Assembly (NCBI GenBank): GCA_021732525.1
Contig: JAKFUU010000008.1
Span: 62,001-126,000, forward strand
From: Sphingomonadaceae bacterium
Lineage (GTDB): Bacteria; Pseudomonadota; Alphaproteobacteria; Sphingomonadales; Sphingomonadaceae
Direction of reading: 5' to 3'
Length of the DNA stretch: 64,000 nucleotides
Part shown: positions 16,552 to 26,080 of the stretch, in pieces
Layout: each line of letters begins with the position of its first letter
Numbering within the stretch: position 1 is the stretch's first letter
The notes under the pieces: model-generated
Told to the model about the DNA's origin: nothing
The model's input: the letters and a program-made list of their open reading frames with translations, nothing else
Database searches by the model: none
Position numbers and translations under genes: made by a program

Positions 16552-17793
16552 GTGAACCATAAAGCGCCGGCGGCCGAGCGCCATCAAAGCCTTGATATAT
16601 TACGCGGCTTTGCGGTCATGGGTATATTGGCGATGAATATCGTCGCCTTTTCCATGCCGGATATGGCCTATATAAACCCCGTTATTTATGGCGGGTATGA
16701 AGGCGCTGATCTTGCCGCATGGGCCGCCGGTTTCATCTTTTTTGACGGTAAAATGCGCGCGTTATTTTCTTTGCTATTTGGCGCGAGCATGATGTTGATC
16801 ATCGACCGGGCCGCCGCAAAACAGATTGAGCCAGGACATATCCATTATCGCCGAATGGCATGGCTCGGCCTGTTCGGGCTGGTCCATTTTTACTTTATCT
16901 GGTGGGGCGATATATTGTTTCTCTATGCGGTTGCCGGATCGCTGGCCTATCTGTTTCACCATCTGGAAAGCAGGCCGCTGATCAAATGGGCGCTGATCAT
17001 TTATGCCGCTGGTTTCATGCTATTTTCGCTATCCATGGCCGGAATGTTTTATGCCGAATATCTTGCCAAAGCGCCCGGTGCGGGTGCGGAAGCAATATCG
17101 GCCTATCAGGCCATATTGGCCGGTATCGGCGGCGATCCCAAAGCGATCGCGGCGCAAATCGCGCTCCACCGCGCAGGCTATGGTGATATCCTATTTGAAA
17201 AACTGACGCAGCGGCTGTTCGACCCGTTCATCAATCCGTTCATCTTTATTTTTGAAACCCTGCCCTTGATGCTGCTGGGTATGGCCCTGTTGAAAAACGG
17301 CTTTTTGCTGGGTATGGCGAGCGCAGCCTCCTACCGGCGATGGGCATTTTGGGGTATCGGCATCGGAGTTATTTGCACCGGCATCTGCGCTTACATGATC
17401 GCGGCGAGCCATTTTGATCTGATCCGAACGGTCTTTGTGCAAATGGCGGTGACGATACCGCTACGTTTGATCCTGGCCATTGGTTATATTGCGGCTTTGA
17501 TGATCATCATCCAAAAAACCAAAGGCAGCGCATTTATGGCGCGGGTCGCCGCCGTGGGCCGCGCCGCCTTTACCAACTATATCGGCACCAGCCTTGTTAT
17601 GACCAGCATTTTTTATGGCTATGGTTTGGGTCTATACGGTCATATTGGGCGCGCCGAATTATATCTATTCGTGCTGGGTGCCTGCATGATCATGCTGCTG
17701 TGGTCAAAGCCATGGCTCGCGCGATACCGCTATGGGCCGCTCGAATGGTTATGGCGTTCGCTCGCGCGATGGCAGCGGCAACCGATGCGGTGA
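16552..17793 (+). CDS. DUF418 integral membrane protein
   Basis: A 413-residue multi-pass membrane protein of the DUF418/YeiB family, whose function is unknown. The family start (RHQSLDILRGFAVMGILAMN) is followed by a conserved FFDGKMRALFSLLFGASMML segment, about nine further hydrophobic helices and the C-terminal domain with RAAFTNYIGTSLVMTSIFY. The start is GTG at 16552, preceded by GGGGGAG about eight bases away. It is convergent with degP. No neighbour hints at a substrate. Confidence 0.85.
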   Translation: MNHKAPAAERHQSLDILRGFAVMGILAMNIVAFSMPDMAYINPVIYGGYEGADLAAWAAGFIFFDGKMRALFSLLFGASMMLIIDRAAAKQIEPGHIHYRRMAWLGLFGLVHFYFIWWGDILFLYAVAGSLAYLFHHLESRPLIKWALIIYAAGFMLFSLSMAGMFYAEYLAKAPGAGAEAISAYQAILAGIGGDPKAIAAQIALHRAGYGDILFEKLTQRLFDPFINPFIFIFETLPLMLLGMALLKNGFLLGMASAASYRRWAFWGIGIGVICTGICAYMIAASHFDLIRTVFVQMAVTIPLRLILAIGYIAALMIIIQKTKGSAFMARVAAVGRAAFTNYIGTSLVMTSIFYGYGLGLYGHIGRAELYLFVLGACMIMLLWSKPWLARYRYGPLEWLWRSLARWQRQPMR

Positions 17794-17817
17794 GGCCCCG
17801 CTTTTGACGCAGGGCCT
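17793..17817. terminator. Weak hairpin between DUF418 gene and degP
   Basis: AGGCCC (17793-17798) and GGGCCT (17812-17817) can pair across a 13-base loop that contains CTTTTG. There is no clear T-run after it. It begins at the stop codon of the DUF418 gene, in a convergent spacer. Confidence 0.3.
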
Positions 17818-17858
17818 ATGTGATTCCTATTTCACGCTGTCCGCGCTAGAGCATGATG

Positions 17859-19346
17859 CTATTCGCCGATGGGTATGGAGATATTTCGCGCCGGCGTATT
17901 GCCGCGCTTGACACCCAAGAACATGGCGGTGCGTTTCAACCTTTTGGCTTCATTCAATGCGGCGACCAATTCGCCGCTTGATGATATCGGCTTATAACTG
18001 GCCGATACGATAATGTCGCCGCGGCGCATGCCCGCCGCCGCCGCCGAGCCAACACCAGCAATATCGATAATCACCCCTTTCGTCTCCGCAGGAACGCGCA
18101 ATATTCGGGCAATTTGCGGGGTGATCGGGATGACGCTGAAACCAAAGGCGTCGCGCAAGATTTTGGCTTCGTCGCTGCTGCTGTCGCCTTCGAAATCTTT
18201 TTCTTCTTCGGGATTAAACTGGCTTTGGACTATTTCATTTTCGGGCGGGCGTTCGCCAACTACGACTTGAATGGTTCGGGGCTGACCCTCGCGCAATATC
18301 TCCAGCGGGATTTTGGTGCCCGGCTTGGTATTTGCGACAATGAAGGACAAGGTACGTTCCGGCGTCACGGCCTGCCCATTGACCTTCAGGACGACGTCAT
18401 CTTCTTTCAGGCCGGCTTTGTCGCCGGCCTGGCCCGCAACCAAGGATGTTACAATTTCACCCCTATCTTTATCTAAACCCAACGCTTCCGCATCGGTTTC
18501 GGCAACCGGGCGGATGCCAATGCCAAGATAGCCGCGCTCCACTTTCGCGCCGCTGCGCAATGTATCCACAACCGTTTTGGCTTCTTCGGCCGGAATGGCA
18601 AAGCCAACACCGATGTTGGCACCGTTGGGGCCGATCAGCCGGTTGTTGATGCCGATCACCTCACCCTTCAGATTGAACAATGGCCCGCCGCTGTTGCCGG
18701 GGTTGATCGCGGTATCGGTTTGAATGAACCGGTCATAAGCGCCGCCGACGCCAATATTGCGCTGCAACGCCGAAACGATCCCTGCGGTAACCGTGCTGCC
18801 CAGGCCAAGCGGGTTGCCGATCGCAACGACCCAGTCGCCCACCCGGCTTTCTTTGGATGAACCCATCGTCACAAAGGGCAGGTTAGCCGCCTTAATTTTA
18901 ATTACCGCCACGTCGGATGATGGATCTCGCCCGATGATTTCGGCGTCATATTCTTTGCCGTTAAACAGCTTTACCGTCACGCTATCAACTTCTTTGTCGA
19001 GCAGCGGCCCGCTGGCGATCACATGATTATTGGTGACGATATAGCCATCGGCGGAAATGATGAAGCCCGAACCGCCGCTTGATTGTTCGCGCTCCACCGG
19101 TGTGCGCTCGCCGGTAAAAGGATTGGTGCGAATGGCAAATGGCACCTTTTGTTTGGTGGCAATGTTGACCACGGCGGGTTGCAGTTTTTCCGCAAGATCG
19201 GCAAAGCTGGTCGGCGCGCCGGCCGGAACCAAACCCGATTGCGACACCGAAACCGCCGTTTGCGCGGTTACCGGATTTCCGGTGACCAAAGCAATGGCAC
19301 TGCCCGTGAGCAACAAAACCGTCGTTACAGAATAAGCTATACGCAC
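17859..19346 (-). CDS. degP: DegP/HtrA-type periplasmic serine protease
   Basis: A 495-residue Do-family serine endopeptidase that refolds or degrades damaged proteins in the periplasm. It has a signal peptide ending PVTAQT and a trypsin-like domain with H108 (TNNHVI), D145 (SSDVAVIK) and S219 (GNSGGPLFN). Two PDZ domains follow, the first around YLGIGIRPVAE to VNGQAV and a second, more divergent one near the C-terminus. GTG at 19346 is the start, with GAGAGGAA six bases upstream. It lies downstream of hflK-hflC on the same strand, 206 bases away, grouping membrane and periplasmic quality-control proteases. The TAG stop is followed by CATCATGCTCTAG, a fragment of a dispersed repeat. Confidence 0.94.
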   Translation of the reverse strand: MRIAYSVTTVLLLTGSAIALVTGNPVTAQTAVSVSQSGLVPAGAPTSFADLAEKLQPAVVNIATKQKVPFAIRTNPFTGERTPVEREQSSGGSGFIISADGYIVTNNHVIASGPLLDKEVDSVTVKLFNGKEYDAEIIGRDPSSDVAVIKIKAANLPFVTMGSSKESRVGDWVVAIGNPLGLGSTVTAGIVSALQRNIGVGGAYDRFIQTDTAINPGNSGGPLFNLKGEVIGINNRLIGPNGANIGVGFAIPAEEAKTVVDTLRSGAKVERGYLGIGIRPVAETDAEALGLDKDRGEIVTSLVAGQAGDKAGLKEDDVVLKVNGQAVTPERTLSFIVANTKPGTKIPLEILREGQPRTIQVVVGERPPENEIVQSQFNPEEEKDFEGDSSSDEAKILRDAFGFSVIPITPQIARILRVPAETKGVIIDIAGVGSAAAAGMRRGDIIVSASYKPISSSGELVAALNEAKRLKRTAMFLGVKRGNTPARNISIPIGE

Positions 19347-19552
19347 CGAAATTTCCTCTCATTTACAACATATGTTACGGCTTGCCGAGCCAGTCCGCGC
19401 GGACGGTATGTACCGAAGCCAGCTGAACGCCAATTGAATATTCTACCGATCATTGCGGCCACTGTAGCGAACCATCGAAACGGTTCGACCAACGACATTC
19501 GGCCGTTGGCCGCGTGGTTGGTCCCGACATTGTGCGTTCGAACCACGATATC

Positions 19553-20413
19553 TCACCTGCCTTGTTCGAATTTGCGCAAATAATCGTTACCCGATGACAT
19601 CACAATACTGGTTTGCGCATCTTTGCTTAAAAATGTTTTGCGATAACTTTGCATGGCGCGGTAGAAATCATAAAATTGCGCGTCCTTGCCATAGCTTTCG
19701 GCGTAAATTCGGGAAGCTTCTGCAATGGCATCGGCGCGGATGATTTGTGCTTCCTTCAAGCCTTCGGCCTGGATCGTGGCTCGCTCCTGTTCGCGGGCCG
19801 ATTCCATCCGGCGATAGGCCGATTCGAGCGCGGTTCCTTGCGGCAAATCGGCGCGCTTTATGCGCACATCCAAAATGCTCGCGCCATATTTCTGCGCCTC
19901 CCGGTTCAGCTCATTGTTGATTTTTGACATAACTTGCCCGCGCTCTGCGCTCAACAAAGCCGTGAAGGACCGGCGGCCCAATTCGTTGCGCACCGACGAA
20001 CCAAGCGTTTCCGCCAGCCGGGCATTCAAGGTCTCTTCGTTCCGAACGGTGGTAAACATTAACAGCGGCTTGGTGATGCGATAACGCGCAAAGGCGTTAA
20101 CCTCGACTTGCAGCTGATCGGTAGACAATACCTCGCGCGGTTCCATCTGAACGCTCAAAACGCGCTTATCGACATATTGGATTTGTTCAACAAAAGGGAT
20201 GCGGAATGTTAGCCCAGCGTTGGTTCCGCCAAAATTTTCATTGGGTTGATAACGGTTCACAATCCGCTTGGGCTGGCCATAAGAGGTGATGATCGCCTGA
20301 TCGGTTTCGCCCACGATCGAAACCGATTGCAACATCAAAATGATCAACGCGACCAAACCCACGCCAAGCGCAAGCGGATTGGCTATAATTTTTTGGAAGA
20401 TATTATTTTCCAT
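19553..20413 (-). CDS. hflC: HflC, FtsH-regulating membrane protein
   Basis: A 286-residue SPFH/prohibitin-family protein. With HflK it forms a large membrane complex around the FtsH protease and modulates its activity. One N-terminal transmembrane helix (LALGVGLVALIILML) is followed by the SPFH domain (GETDQAIITSYGQPKRIV) and a long coiled coil (ESAYRRMESAREQERATIQ, continuing into AEGLKEAQIIRADAIAEASR). The ATG at 20413 overlaps the hflK TGA by one base (TGATG), with GGGAAGAAG upstream, so the two are translationally coupled. A GTG three bases earlier is the alternative start. Confidence 0.93.
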   Translation of the reverse strand: MENNIFQKIIANPLALGVGLVALIILMLQSVSIVGETDQAIITSYGQPKRIVNRYQPNENFGGTNAGLTFRIPFVEQIQYVDKRVLSVQMEPREVLSTDQLQVEVNAFARYRITKPLLMFTTVRNEETLNARLAETLGSSVRNELGRRSFTALLSAERGQVMSKINNELNREAQKYGASILDVRIKRADLPQGTALESAYRRMESAREQERATIQAEGLKEAQIIRADAIAEASRIYAESYGKDAQFYDFYRAMQSYRKTFLSKDAQTSIVMSSGNDYLRKFEQGR

Positions 20414-21597
20414 CACTTCTTCCCCTGCACTTGCACATCGCGGGCGGCATTGGCCGCATCGACGCGTCTTTTTATCTCCGGCAATGGCAGGAACGGCGTG
20501 ACGTTGCCCGATTCAACAATGGTTTTGTCAACCTGGCTCAACACCTCTTCCATCGTTTCATAATACATCCGGCGCTTGGTCACTTCGGGGGCAAGCCGAT
20601 ATTGTTCGTAAATCTTGTCAAATTCCGCGGTTTCGCCCAGCGCTTGCTCGGTAACTTGGCGCGCATATTTCCGCGCTTCGTTCAAATATCCCTCGCGCTG
20701 CTGCTTGGCCGCATTCACCGCGCGAAAGGCCTCGCTCACCTCTTCTGGTGCGGCCGATTGCTGAATATCGATGGCCTTGATTTGAACGCCCGAACGGTAG
20801 CTATTTAATATGGCTTGCATCCTTTTTTGCACATCGGCTTGAATATTACTTCGGCGCGGACCAATGGCATCATTGAGGGAAAAATTGGCAACCGAGGCGC
20901 GCATCGCGCTTTCGGCCACTTCGCTCACCGTTTCTTCGGGCGCATCCAGTTGAAACAGAAAACGCGCCGGATTGCTCACTTGCCAACGGACATTATAGGC
21001 CATGTTGATGACATTTTGGTCGCTGGTCAGGATAAGATTTTCGGACTCGCTGACCAAAGATCCAATGGTGATCGTGCGCACTTGACCGGTGTCAACTTTT
21101 TGCAAACGCTGCATCGGCGCGGGCGCCGTGAAATGAATACCCGATCCAACGGTCCGGTGATATTTGCCAAATTGCGTTATCACGCCGCTTTCCGCCGGCT
21201 CCATACGGTGAATGCTGGTCCACCCCAGCCATATGGCGATAAAGCCAATGGCAATCCATGGCCAATAAGATTTGCCATCGGCGCGTTTGGGCAGGCCGCT
21301 CCAACCGCCGCCGCCTTTGCCGCCGCCGCCCGCACGGCGCAGCAATTCTTCGAGCGATGGCCCGCGATCTTTGCCGCGTGCCTTGCCGCCGTCTATTGAA
21401 ACCGGCTCCCAAGGATTGCCGCCTTTTTTGCCGCCGCGGCTGTCGTCATTGCCCGGTCCGCTGGGTGGGTCCGCCTTTGGGCCAGACCCCGACCCGCCAA
21501 CATCCCACGGACTCCGATTTTCCGAGATTCCATTTTCTAAGATTATATTTGCGCTGCCCTTCGGCGTTGCCGCCGTATCATGATTTTTCCTGTCCAT
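20413..21597 (-). CDS. hflK: HflK, FtsH-regulating membrane protein
   Basis: A 394-residue partner of HflC. About 100 N-terminal residues are glycine-, proline- and charge-rich (for example RRAGGGGKGGGGWSGLP) and probably disordered in the cytoplasm. A transmembrane helix follows (YWPWIAIGFIAIWLGWTS), then the SPFH domain beginning MEPAESGVITQFGKY and a C-terminal coiled coil. The length and order match HflK. It is divergent from mrp, with 72 bases between the two chosen starts, and directly coupled to hflC. Confidence 0.93.
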   Translation of the reverse strand: MDRKNHDTAATPKGSANIILENGISENRSPWDVGGSGSGPKADPPSGPGNDDSRGGKKGGNPWEPVSIDGGKARGKDRGPSLEELLRRAGGGGKGGGGWSGLPKRADGKSYWPWIAIGFIAIWLGWTSIHRMEPAESGVITQFGKYHRTVGSGIHFTAPAPMQRLQKVDTGQVRTITIGSLVSESENLILTSDQNVINMAYNVRWQVSNPARFLFQLDAPEETVSEVAESAMRASVANFSLNDAIGPRRSNIQADVQKRMQAILNSYRSGVQIKAIDIQQSAAPEEVSEAFRAVNAAKQQREGYLNEARKYARQVTEQALGETAEFDKIYEQYRLAPEVTKRRMYYETMEEVLSQVDKTIVESGNVTPFLPLPEIKRRVDAANAARDVQVQGKK

Positions 21598-21669
21598 ATT
21601 TTCTTTATAGGAAGCAATCTTGAGAAAAACAGTGTCAATCCCGCAAAACTGATTCTATTTGCTATTTTT

Positions 21670-22641
21670 ATGGTTACGGAAATGATTTTGAAAGCGGCGC
21701 TCGGCGATTTGAGCCTGGGCCGCGCCAGCGGTTTTAAGATCGCCGATGGCCGGGTTTCGGTGATGCTCGATGTTTCGGGCCTGCCGCCGTCGGCACGTAC
21801 GGCGCTCGTTGCCGATATTGAGACGCGGCTGCGCTGCGTGCCCGGCGTAAGCGATCTGCGCATCATGCAAACCGCCGAACGGGTGATGCCCCGGTTGATC
21901 GCAGTGGCCAGCGGCAAGGGCGGTGTGGGCAAATCGACGCTATCGGCCAATCTTGCCGTGGCGATGAGAAAAGCCGGGCGTGCGACCGGTTTGGTGGATG
22001 CCGATATTTATGGCCCCTCGCAGCCGCGCTTGCTTGGCGCTGAGGGGATAAAGCCCGAAGCGCAGGATAAAAAACTGATCCCGGTGGTGGGTGCGGGGCA
22101 GGTGCCGTTTTTGTCGATGGGGCAATTGGTAAAGGCTAATCAGGCAATTGCCTGGCGCGGCCCGATGGCGGGCAATGCATTGGCTCAATTGGTCGATGCG
22201 CATTGGGGTGATGTGCGCGAGTTGATCGTCGATTTGCCGCCGGGAACGGGCGATATCCAGCTTTCGATGATCCAAAAGCATAAACCCGCAGGCGCGGTGA
22301 TTATTTCGACGCCGCAGGATCTGGCGTTGATCGACGCGATGCGGGCGATCAACTTTTTTGATACTGCGCAAGTGCCGATTATCGGGATGGTTGAAAATAT
22401 GTCAGGCTATATCTGCCCACATTGCGGCAATATCAGCGATCCTTTCGGCGCGGGCGGGGCGCAGGCCGCCGCCAAAAATTTGAATATACCCTTTTTGGGC
22501 CGGATCCCGCTGGATATCGCGATCCGCCATGCCAGCGATGAAGGCGTGCCGCCCGCGCTCGGCGACGGCCCGATTGCCGCGGCCTATGACGCCATCGCGG
22601 CGCAGCTTTCTCGCTGGCTGGACATGGCGCAGACGGCATAA
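21670..22641 (+). CDS. mrp: Mrp/ApbC-type Fe-S carrier ATPase
   Basis: A 323-residue Mrp/NBP35-family P-loop ATPase that carries and transfers iron-sulfur clusters. It has a short N-terminal MIP18-like domain (about residues 1-70, ending PGVSDLRI) and a deviant Walker A motif (SGKGGVGKST). Downstream are DADIYGPSQPRLLG, VDLPPGTGD and the cluster-binding pair in YICPHCGN. The frame is open further upstream to 21580, but that extension is hydrophobic and unlike the family, so I chose ATG 21670; ATG 21682 is an alternative. It precedes a molybdenum-enzyme gene by ten bases, so the two may be co-transcribed. Confidence 0.92.
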   Translation: MVTEMILKAALGDLSLGRASGFKIADGRVSVMLDVSGLPPSARTALVADIETRLRCVPGVSDLRIMQTAERVMPRLIAVASGKGGVGKSTLSANLAVAMRKAGRATGLVDADIYGPSQPRLLGAEGIKPEAQDKKLIPVVGAGQVPFLSMGQLVKANQAIAWRGPMAGNALAQLVDAHWGDVRELIVDLPPGTGDIQLSMIQKHKPAGAVIISTPQDLALIDAMRAINFFDTAQVPIIGMVENMSGYICPHCGNISDPFGAGGAQAAAKNLNIPFLGRIPLDIAIRHASDEGVPPALGDGPIAAAYDAIAAQLSRWLDMAQTA

Positions 22642-22651
22642 AAGAATATTG

Positions 22652-24961
22652 ATGAACCGCTATACCGCCAACAACCCCCAACCGATGCGCTTCACCCGGC
22701 GTAATTTTTTGATCGGCGGGGGCGTTGGGACCGGCTTATTCGTCGGCTATGCTTTATGGCCAAGACAATATGCACCCAATCTGATCGCCGCCAAAGGCGA
22801 GCATATTTACGGGCCATGGTTGAAAATTGCCGAAGATGGCAAAATTATCGTCGCGGTGCCGCAAAGCGAAATGGGCCAAGGTGTCTATACGCAATTGGCG
22901 CAGATTATCGCCGCCGAACTGGGTGCCGATTGGCGCACCGTTGCCGTCCAGCCGGCAATGTCCAGCCCGCTGTTCGCCAACCTCCTGCTCGCGCGCGAAT
23001 GGGGATCGGATAGGCTGGATGCCGGTAGCGCTGGCGGTAACGCTGGCGGAGATGCGCTCAATTCGGACGGTTGGGGCAGTTTGGATATGAGCGGGGAATT
23101 GGCGAAGCGGCGCAGCTTTGTTGCAACCGCGGGTTCATCATCGGTGCGCCAATTTGAAGCCCCGCTGCGCGAAGCCGGCGCGGTGGCCCGCGTTATGCTG
23201 TGTCAAGCGGCGGCCGCGCGGTGGGGCAGCGAGTGGGAAAATTGCGAAACGCGCGATGGCTTCGTCATTTTTGGCAAACGCCGCCTGTCCTTTGCGCAGC
23301 TGGCCACCGAAGCGGCGCAATATGACCCGCCCAGTCCCGCCCCGATCCTGGCATCAACCCAGGGCACTTTATCGGGCAACGATCTTTTGCGGCTTGATGT
23401 TGCCGCCAAAGTCGACGGCAGCGCAACCTTCGCGGGCGACGTGCGATTGCCCGATATGCTCTATGCGTCGGTACGCGGCGGCCCGATTGGCGACAGCCGC
23501 TTGAAATCCTTTAACCGCAAAGGCGCGCGCGGGGTGCGCGGATTGGTCACGGTGGTCAGCAGCGAGCATTGGCTGGCCGCGCTGGCCTCCAATTGGTGGG
23601 CCGCCAATCAAGCGCTCGACAAAATGGCGCCGATATTTGAAACGGCCGGTGCCATGGCCGATAGCGGCAAAATTTCCGAACATTTGGCATCGCGTTTTTC
23701 CAAGGGCAAAGGAGAGCGGCTGTATAGCGTCGGTTCGGTTGAGGCCTCGTTGGAAAAATCCGCCATAACCCGCGTGATAAAGGCCGAATATTATGCCGCG
23801 CCCGCGCTGCACGCGCCGCTCGAAACACGCAGCACCACGGCGCATTTTCAAAATGGCCGGTTGCAATTGTGGGCGGCGACGCAGGCCCCCGAGGCGGCAA
23901 AGCAAGCGGCGGCGCGGGCCATTGGCATATCGCCCGATAATGTCGTGCTATTTTCGATGATGGCAGGCGGCAGTTTCGGGCGCAATTTTGACAGCCAAAT
24001 TGCTGCGCAGGCCGCTGTGCTGAGCAAAAAGCTTGCGCGCCCGGTGCAGGTTATCTGGTCGCGGCCCGAAGATATCATGCGCGATCACACCCGCGCGCCC
24101 GCGCTGGCCAAAATGACCGCATCGCTCAGCACCGACAATCGCATTCAAGGATTGGAGGTGCGGATTGCCGCGCCATCGGCGGCGCGCGAGCTGGCCGCGC
24201 GGATGGACGGCGAACGGCCCGCGCAGGCCATAAAAACGGCAAGCAAGCAAGCGGAAGTTATGGCGGTTGAAGGCGCGCTGGTCCCTTATGCCATCGCCAA
24301 TTTGAATATTGACCATTTCCCCGCCCGGATATCGATCCCATCGGGGCGCTGGCGCGGCAATGCGCATAGCTATACCGCTTTTTTCATCGAATCCTTCATC
24401 GATGAGCTGGCGGCCAAGGCCGGCATTGAACCCTTGTCCTTTCGCATGCAGATGCTGACCGGGCAAACCCGGCTTGCCCGCTGTTTAACCGGAGTGGCCG
24501 CGCTTGCTGGTTGGGACGGCGGCGCTGGCGGCAGCGGCAAAGGGCTCGCCTGTCACGCGATGCGCGGCAGTTACATTGCGTTGATCGCATCGGCCCGGAC
24601 CGATTCGGATGGCGTCCGGGTGAACCGCATTTCGGCGGTGGTCGATGCCGGGCGGATCATCAACCCCGACATCGCCCGGCAACAGATTGAGGGCGGTATT
24701 GTCTTTGGCTTGGCGCAGGCGCTGGGCGCGTCGACCGAATTTGAAGCGGGGTTGCCGCTCGCCCGCCGGTTGAATGATATCAACTTGCCCCGTCTGGCCG
24801 ACATTCCCGAAATAGAGATTGAATTTATCCGCAGCGTTGAAGCGCCGGGCGGAATTGGGGAGATCGGCGTCGCCCCGGTCGCTCCGGCGCTGGCAAATGC
24901 GCTATATTCGGCGTCGGGCGTGCGGCTGCGCGAGTTGCCGTTGCTTTCGGGCGGGCTTTGA
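22652..24961 (+). CDS. Tat-exported molybdopterin hydroxylase large subunit, IorB-like
   Basis: A 769-residue molybdopterin-binding subunit of the xanthine oxidase family, most like the beta subunit of isoquinoline 1-oxidoreductase and membrane aldehyde dehydrogenases. A twin-arginine signal (FTRRNFLIGGGVG) lies near the N-terminus, so the folded cofactor-loaded protein should be exported. Family motifs include VPQSEMGQGVYTQLAQI, GGSFGRNFDSQIA, IPSGRWRGNAH and the C-terminal GIGEIGVAPVAPALANA, which contains the expected active-site glutamate. The two-[2Fe-2S] small subunit that normally passes electrons is not beside it. The start may be ATG 22652 or ATG 22685. The TGA overlaps the hemH start. 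Confidence 0.85.
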   Translation: MNRYTANNPQPMRFTRRNFLIGGGVGTGLFVGYALWPRQYAPNLIAAKGEHIYGPWLKIAEDGKIIVAVPQSEMGQGVYTQLAQIIAAELGADWRTVAVQPAMSSPLFANLLLAREWGSDRLDAGSAGGNAGGDALNSDGWGSLDMSGELAKRRSFVATAGSSSVRQFEAPLREAGAVARVMLCQAAAARWGSEWENCETRDGFVIFGKRRLSFAQLATEAAQYDPPSPAPILASTQGTLSGNDLLRLDVAAKVDGSATFAGDVRLPDMLYASVRGGPIGDSRLKSFNRKGARGVRGLVTVVSSEHWLAALASNWWAANQALDKMAPIFETAGAMADSGKISEHLASRFSKGKGERLYSVGSVEASLEKSAITRVIKAEYYAAPALHAPLETRSTTAHFQNGRLQLWAATQAPEAAKQAAARAIGISPDNVVLFSMMAGGSFGRNFDSQIAAQAAVLSKKLARPVQVIWSRPEDIMRDHTRAPALAKMTASLSTDNRIQGLEVRIAAPSAARELAARMDGERPAQAIKTASKQAEVMAVEGALVPYAIANLNIDHFPARISIPSGRWRGNAHSYTAFFIESFIDELAAKAGIEPLSFRMQMLTGQTRLARCLTGVAALAGWDGGAGGSGKGLACHAMRGSYIALIASARTDSDGVRVNRISAVVDAGRIINPDIARQQIEGGIVFGLAQALGASTEFEAGLPLARRLNDINLPRLADIPEIEIEFIRSVEAPGGIGEIGVAPVAPALANALYSASGVRLRELPLLSGGL

Positions 24962-25995
24962 TGGATAGCGATCCGATGCAAATTCCCGCCAATCACCCGC
25001 CGATCCCGCCCGCCAAAATTGGTGTGCTGCTGGTTAATTTGGGAACGCCCGATGCGCCGACGCCGTCCGCCGTCAAACGCTATCTGAAGCAATTTTTATC
25101 CGACCGCCGTGTCGTCGAAATTCCGCCGCTGATTTGGCAGCCGATTTTGCGCGGGATTATTCTGAATACACGGCCCAAAAAATCGGCGAAAGCCTATGCA
25201 AAGATTTGGACCGAAGCAGGCTCTCCGCTCGCCTCGCACACGGCGGCGCAAGCTGAAAATCTGGCCGAGCGGATGAAAGATGTTGCCGATGTGCGTTATG
25301 CCATGCGTTACGGCGAACCTTCGATTGACCGCCAATTGGCGGCGATGAAAGCCAGCGGCTGCGAACGGATATTGATCGCACCCATGTATCCGCAATATTC
25401 GGGCGCGACCACGGCGACGGTGATGGATGAGGCTTACCGTAGCTTGGCCGGAATGCGTTGGCAAATCGCGCTGCGCACGCTGCCGCCTTATTATGACGAT
25501 CCGCTTTATATTGCCGCGTTGAAGCGGTCGGTGGAGGCATCGCTGGCGGCGCTAGATTTTGCACCTGACGTGATTTTGGCCAGCTTCCACGGCATGCCGC
25601 AGCGCACGTTGGATCTGGGCGATCCGTATCATTGCCATTGCCGCAAGACGGCGCGGCTCTTGTCCGAAGCGCTTGGCCGCCCGTTGGAGGTTAGCTTTCA
25701 ATCGCGCTTTGGCCGGGCCAAATGGCTCGACCCCGCTACTGATGTAACGCTGGAGCGGTTGGCACAGGAGGGCAAGAAAAAGCTCGCCATTTTTGCGCCG
25801 GGATTTGCGTCCGATTGCCTTGAAACGCTCGAGGAGCTGGGAATCGAGGGCAAGCATCAATTTGAAGCCGCGGGCGGCACGCATTTTGCCTATCTGCCTT
25901 GCCTTAACAGCGACGCGCCCGGCATGGATATGCTGGAAGCTTTGGTCCGCCGCGAAATATCGGGCTGGGGCTACAACAATGCTGCGCAGCATTAA
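24961..25995 (+). CDS. hemH: Ferrochelatase
   Basis: A 344-residue enzyme that inserts ferrous iron into protoporphyrin IX, the last step of haem synthesis. Conserved stretches are GVLLVNLGTPDAP near the N-terminus, MYPQYSGATTATVMDEAYR, the catalytic-His region LASFHGMPQRTLDLGDPY, VSFQSRFGRAKWL and FAPGFASDCLETLEELG. The ATG overlaps the preceding TGA by one base (TGATG), so it is probably translated with the molybdoenzyme gene. Haem demand fits the cytochrome oxidase operon elsewhere in the window, although nothing links the two directly. Confidence 0.96.
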   Translation: MDSDPMQIPANHPPIPPAKIGVLLVNLGTPDAPTPSAVKRYLKQFLSDRRVVEIPPLIWQPILRGIILNTRPKKSAKAYAKIWTEAGSPLASHTAAQAENLAERMKDVADVRYAMRYGEPSIDRQLAAMKASGCERILIAPMYPQYSGATTATVMDEAYRSLAGMRWQIALRTLPPYYDDPLYIAALKRSVEASLAALDFAPDVILASFHGMPQRTLDLGDPYHCHCRKTARLLSEALGRPLEVSFQSRFGRAKWLDPATDVTLERLAQEGKKKLAIFAPGFASDCLETLEELGIEGKHQFEAAGGTHFAYLPCLNSDAPGMDMLEALVRREISGWGYNNAAQH

Positions 25996-26080
25996 CGGCT
26001 TACCCTAACGCTCGCGTTAACTTGCCGACTCTACAATCGCGGTTTAGATGTGAGGATAGAGAGCATTGGAGGAGACAATC

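Noticed and set aside
19337-19546. Minus-strand 69-codon frame in the hflC-degP spacer
   Set aside because: It runs through the degP ribosome-binding site and start codon in another frame and has no ribosome-binding site or recognisable sequence.
22529-22651. Extended N-terminus for the molybdenum enzyme
   Set aside because: The 41 extra codons lie inside mrp in another frame, and the Tat signal begins only after ATG 22652.
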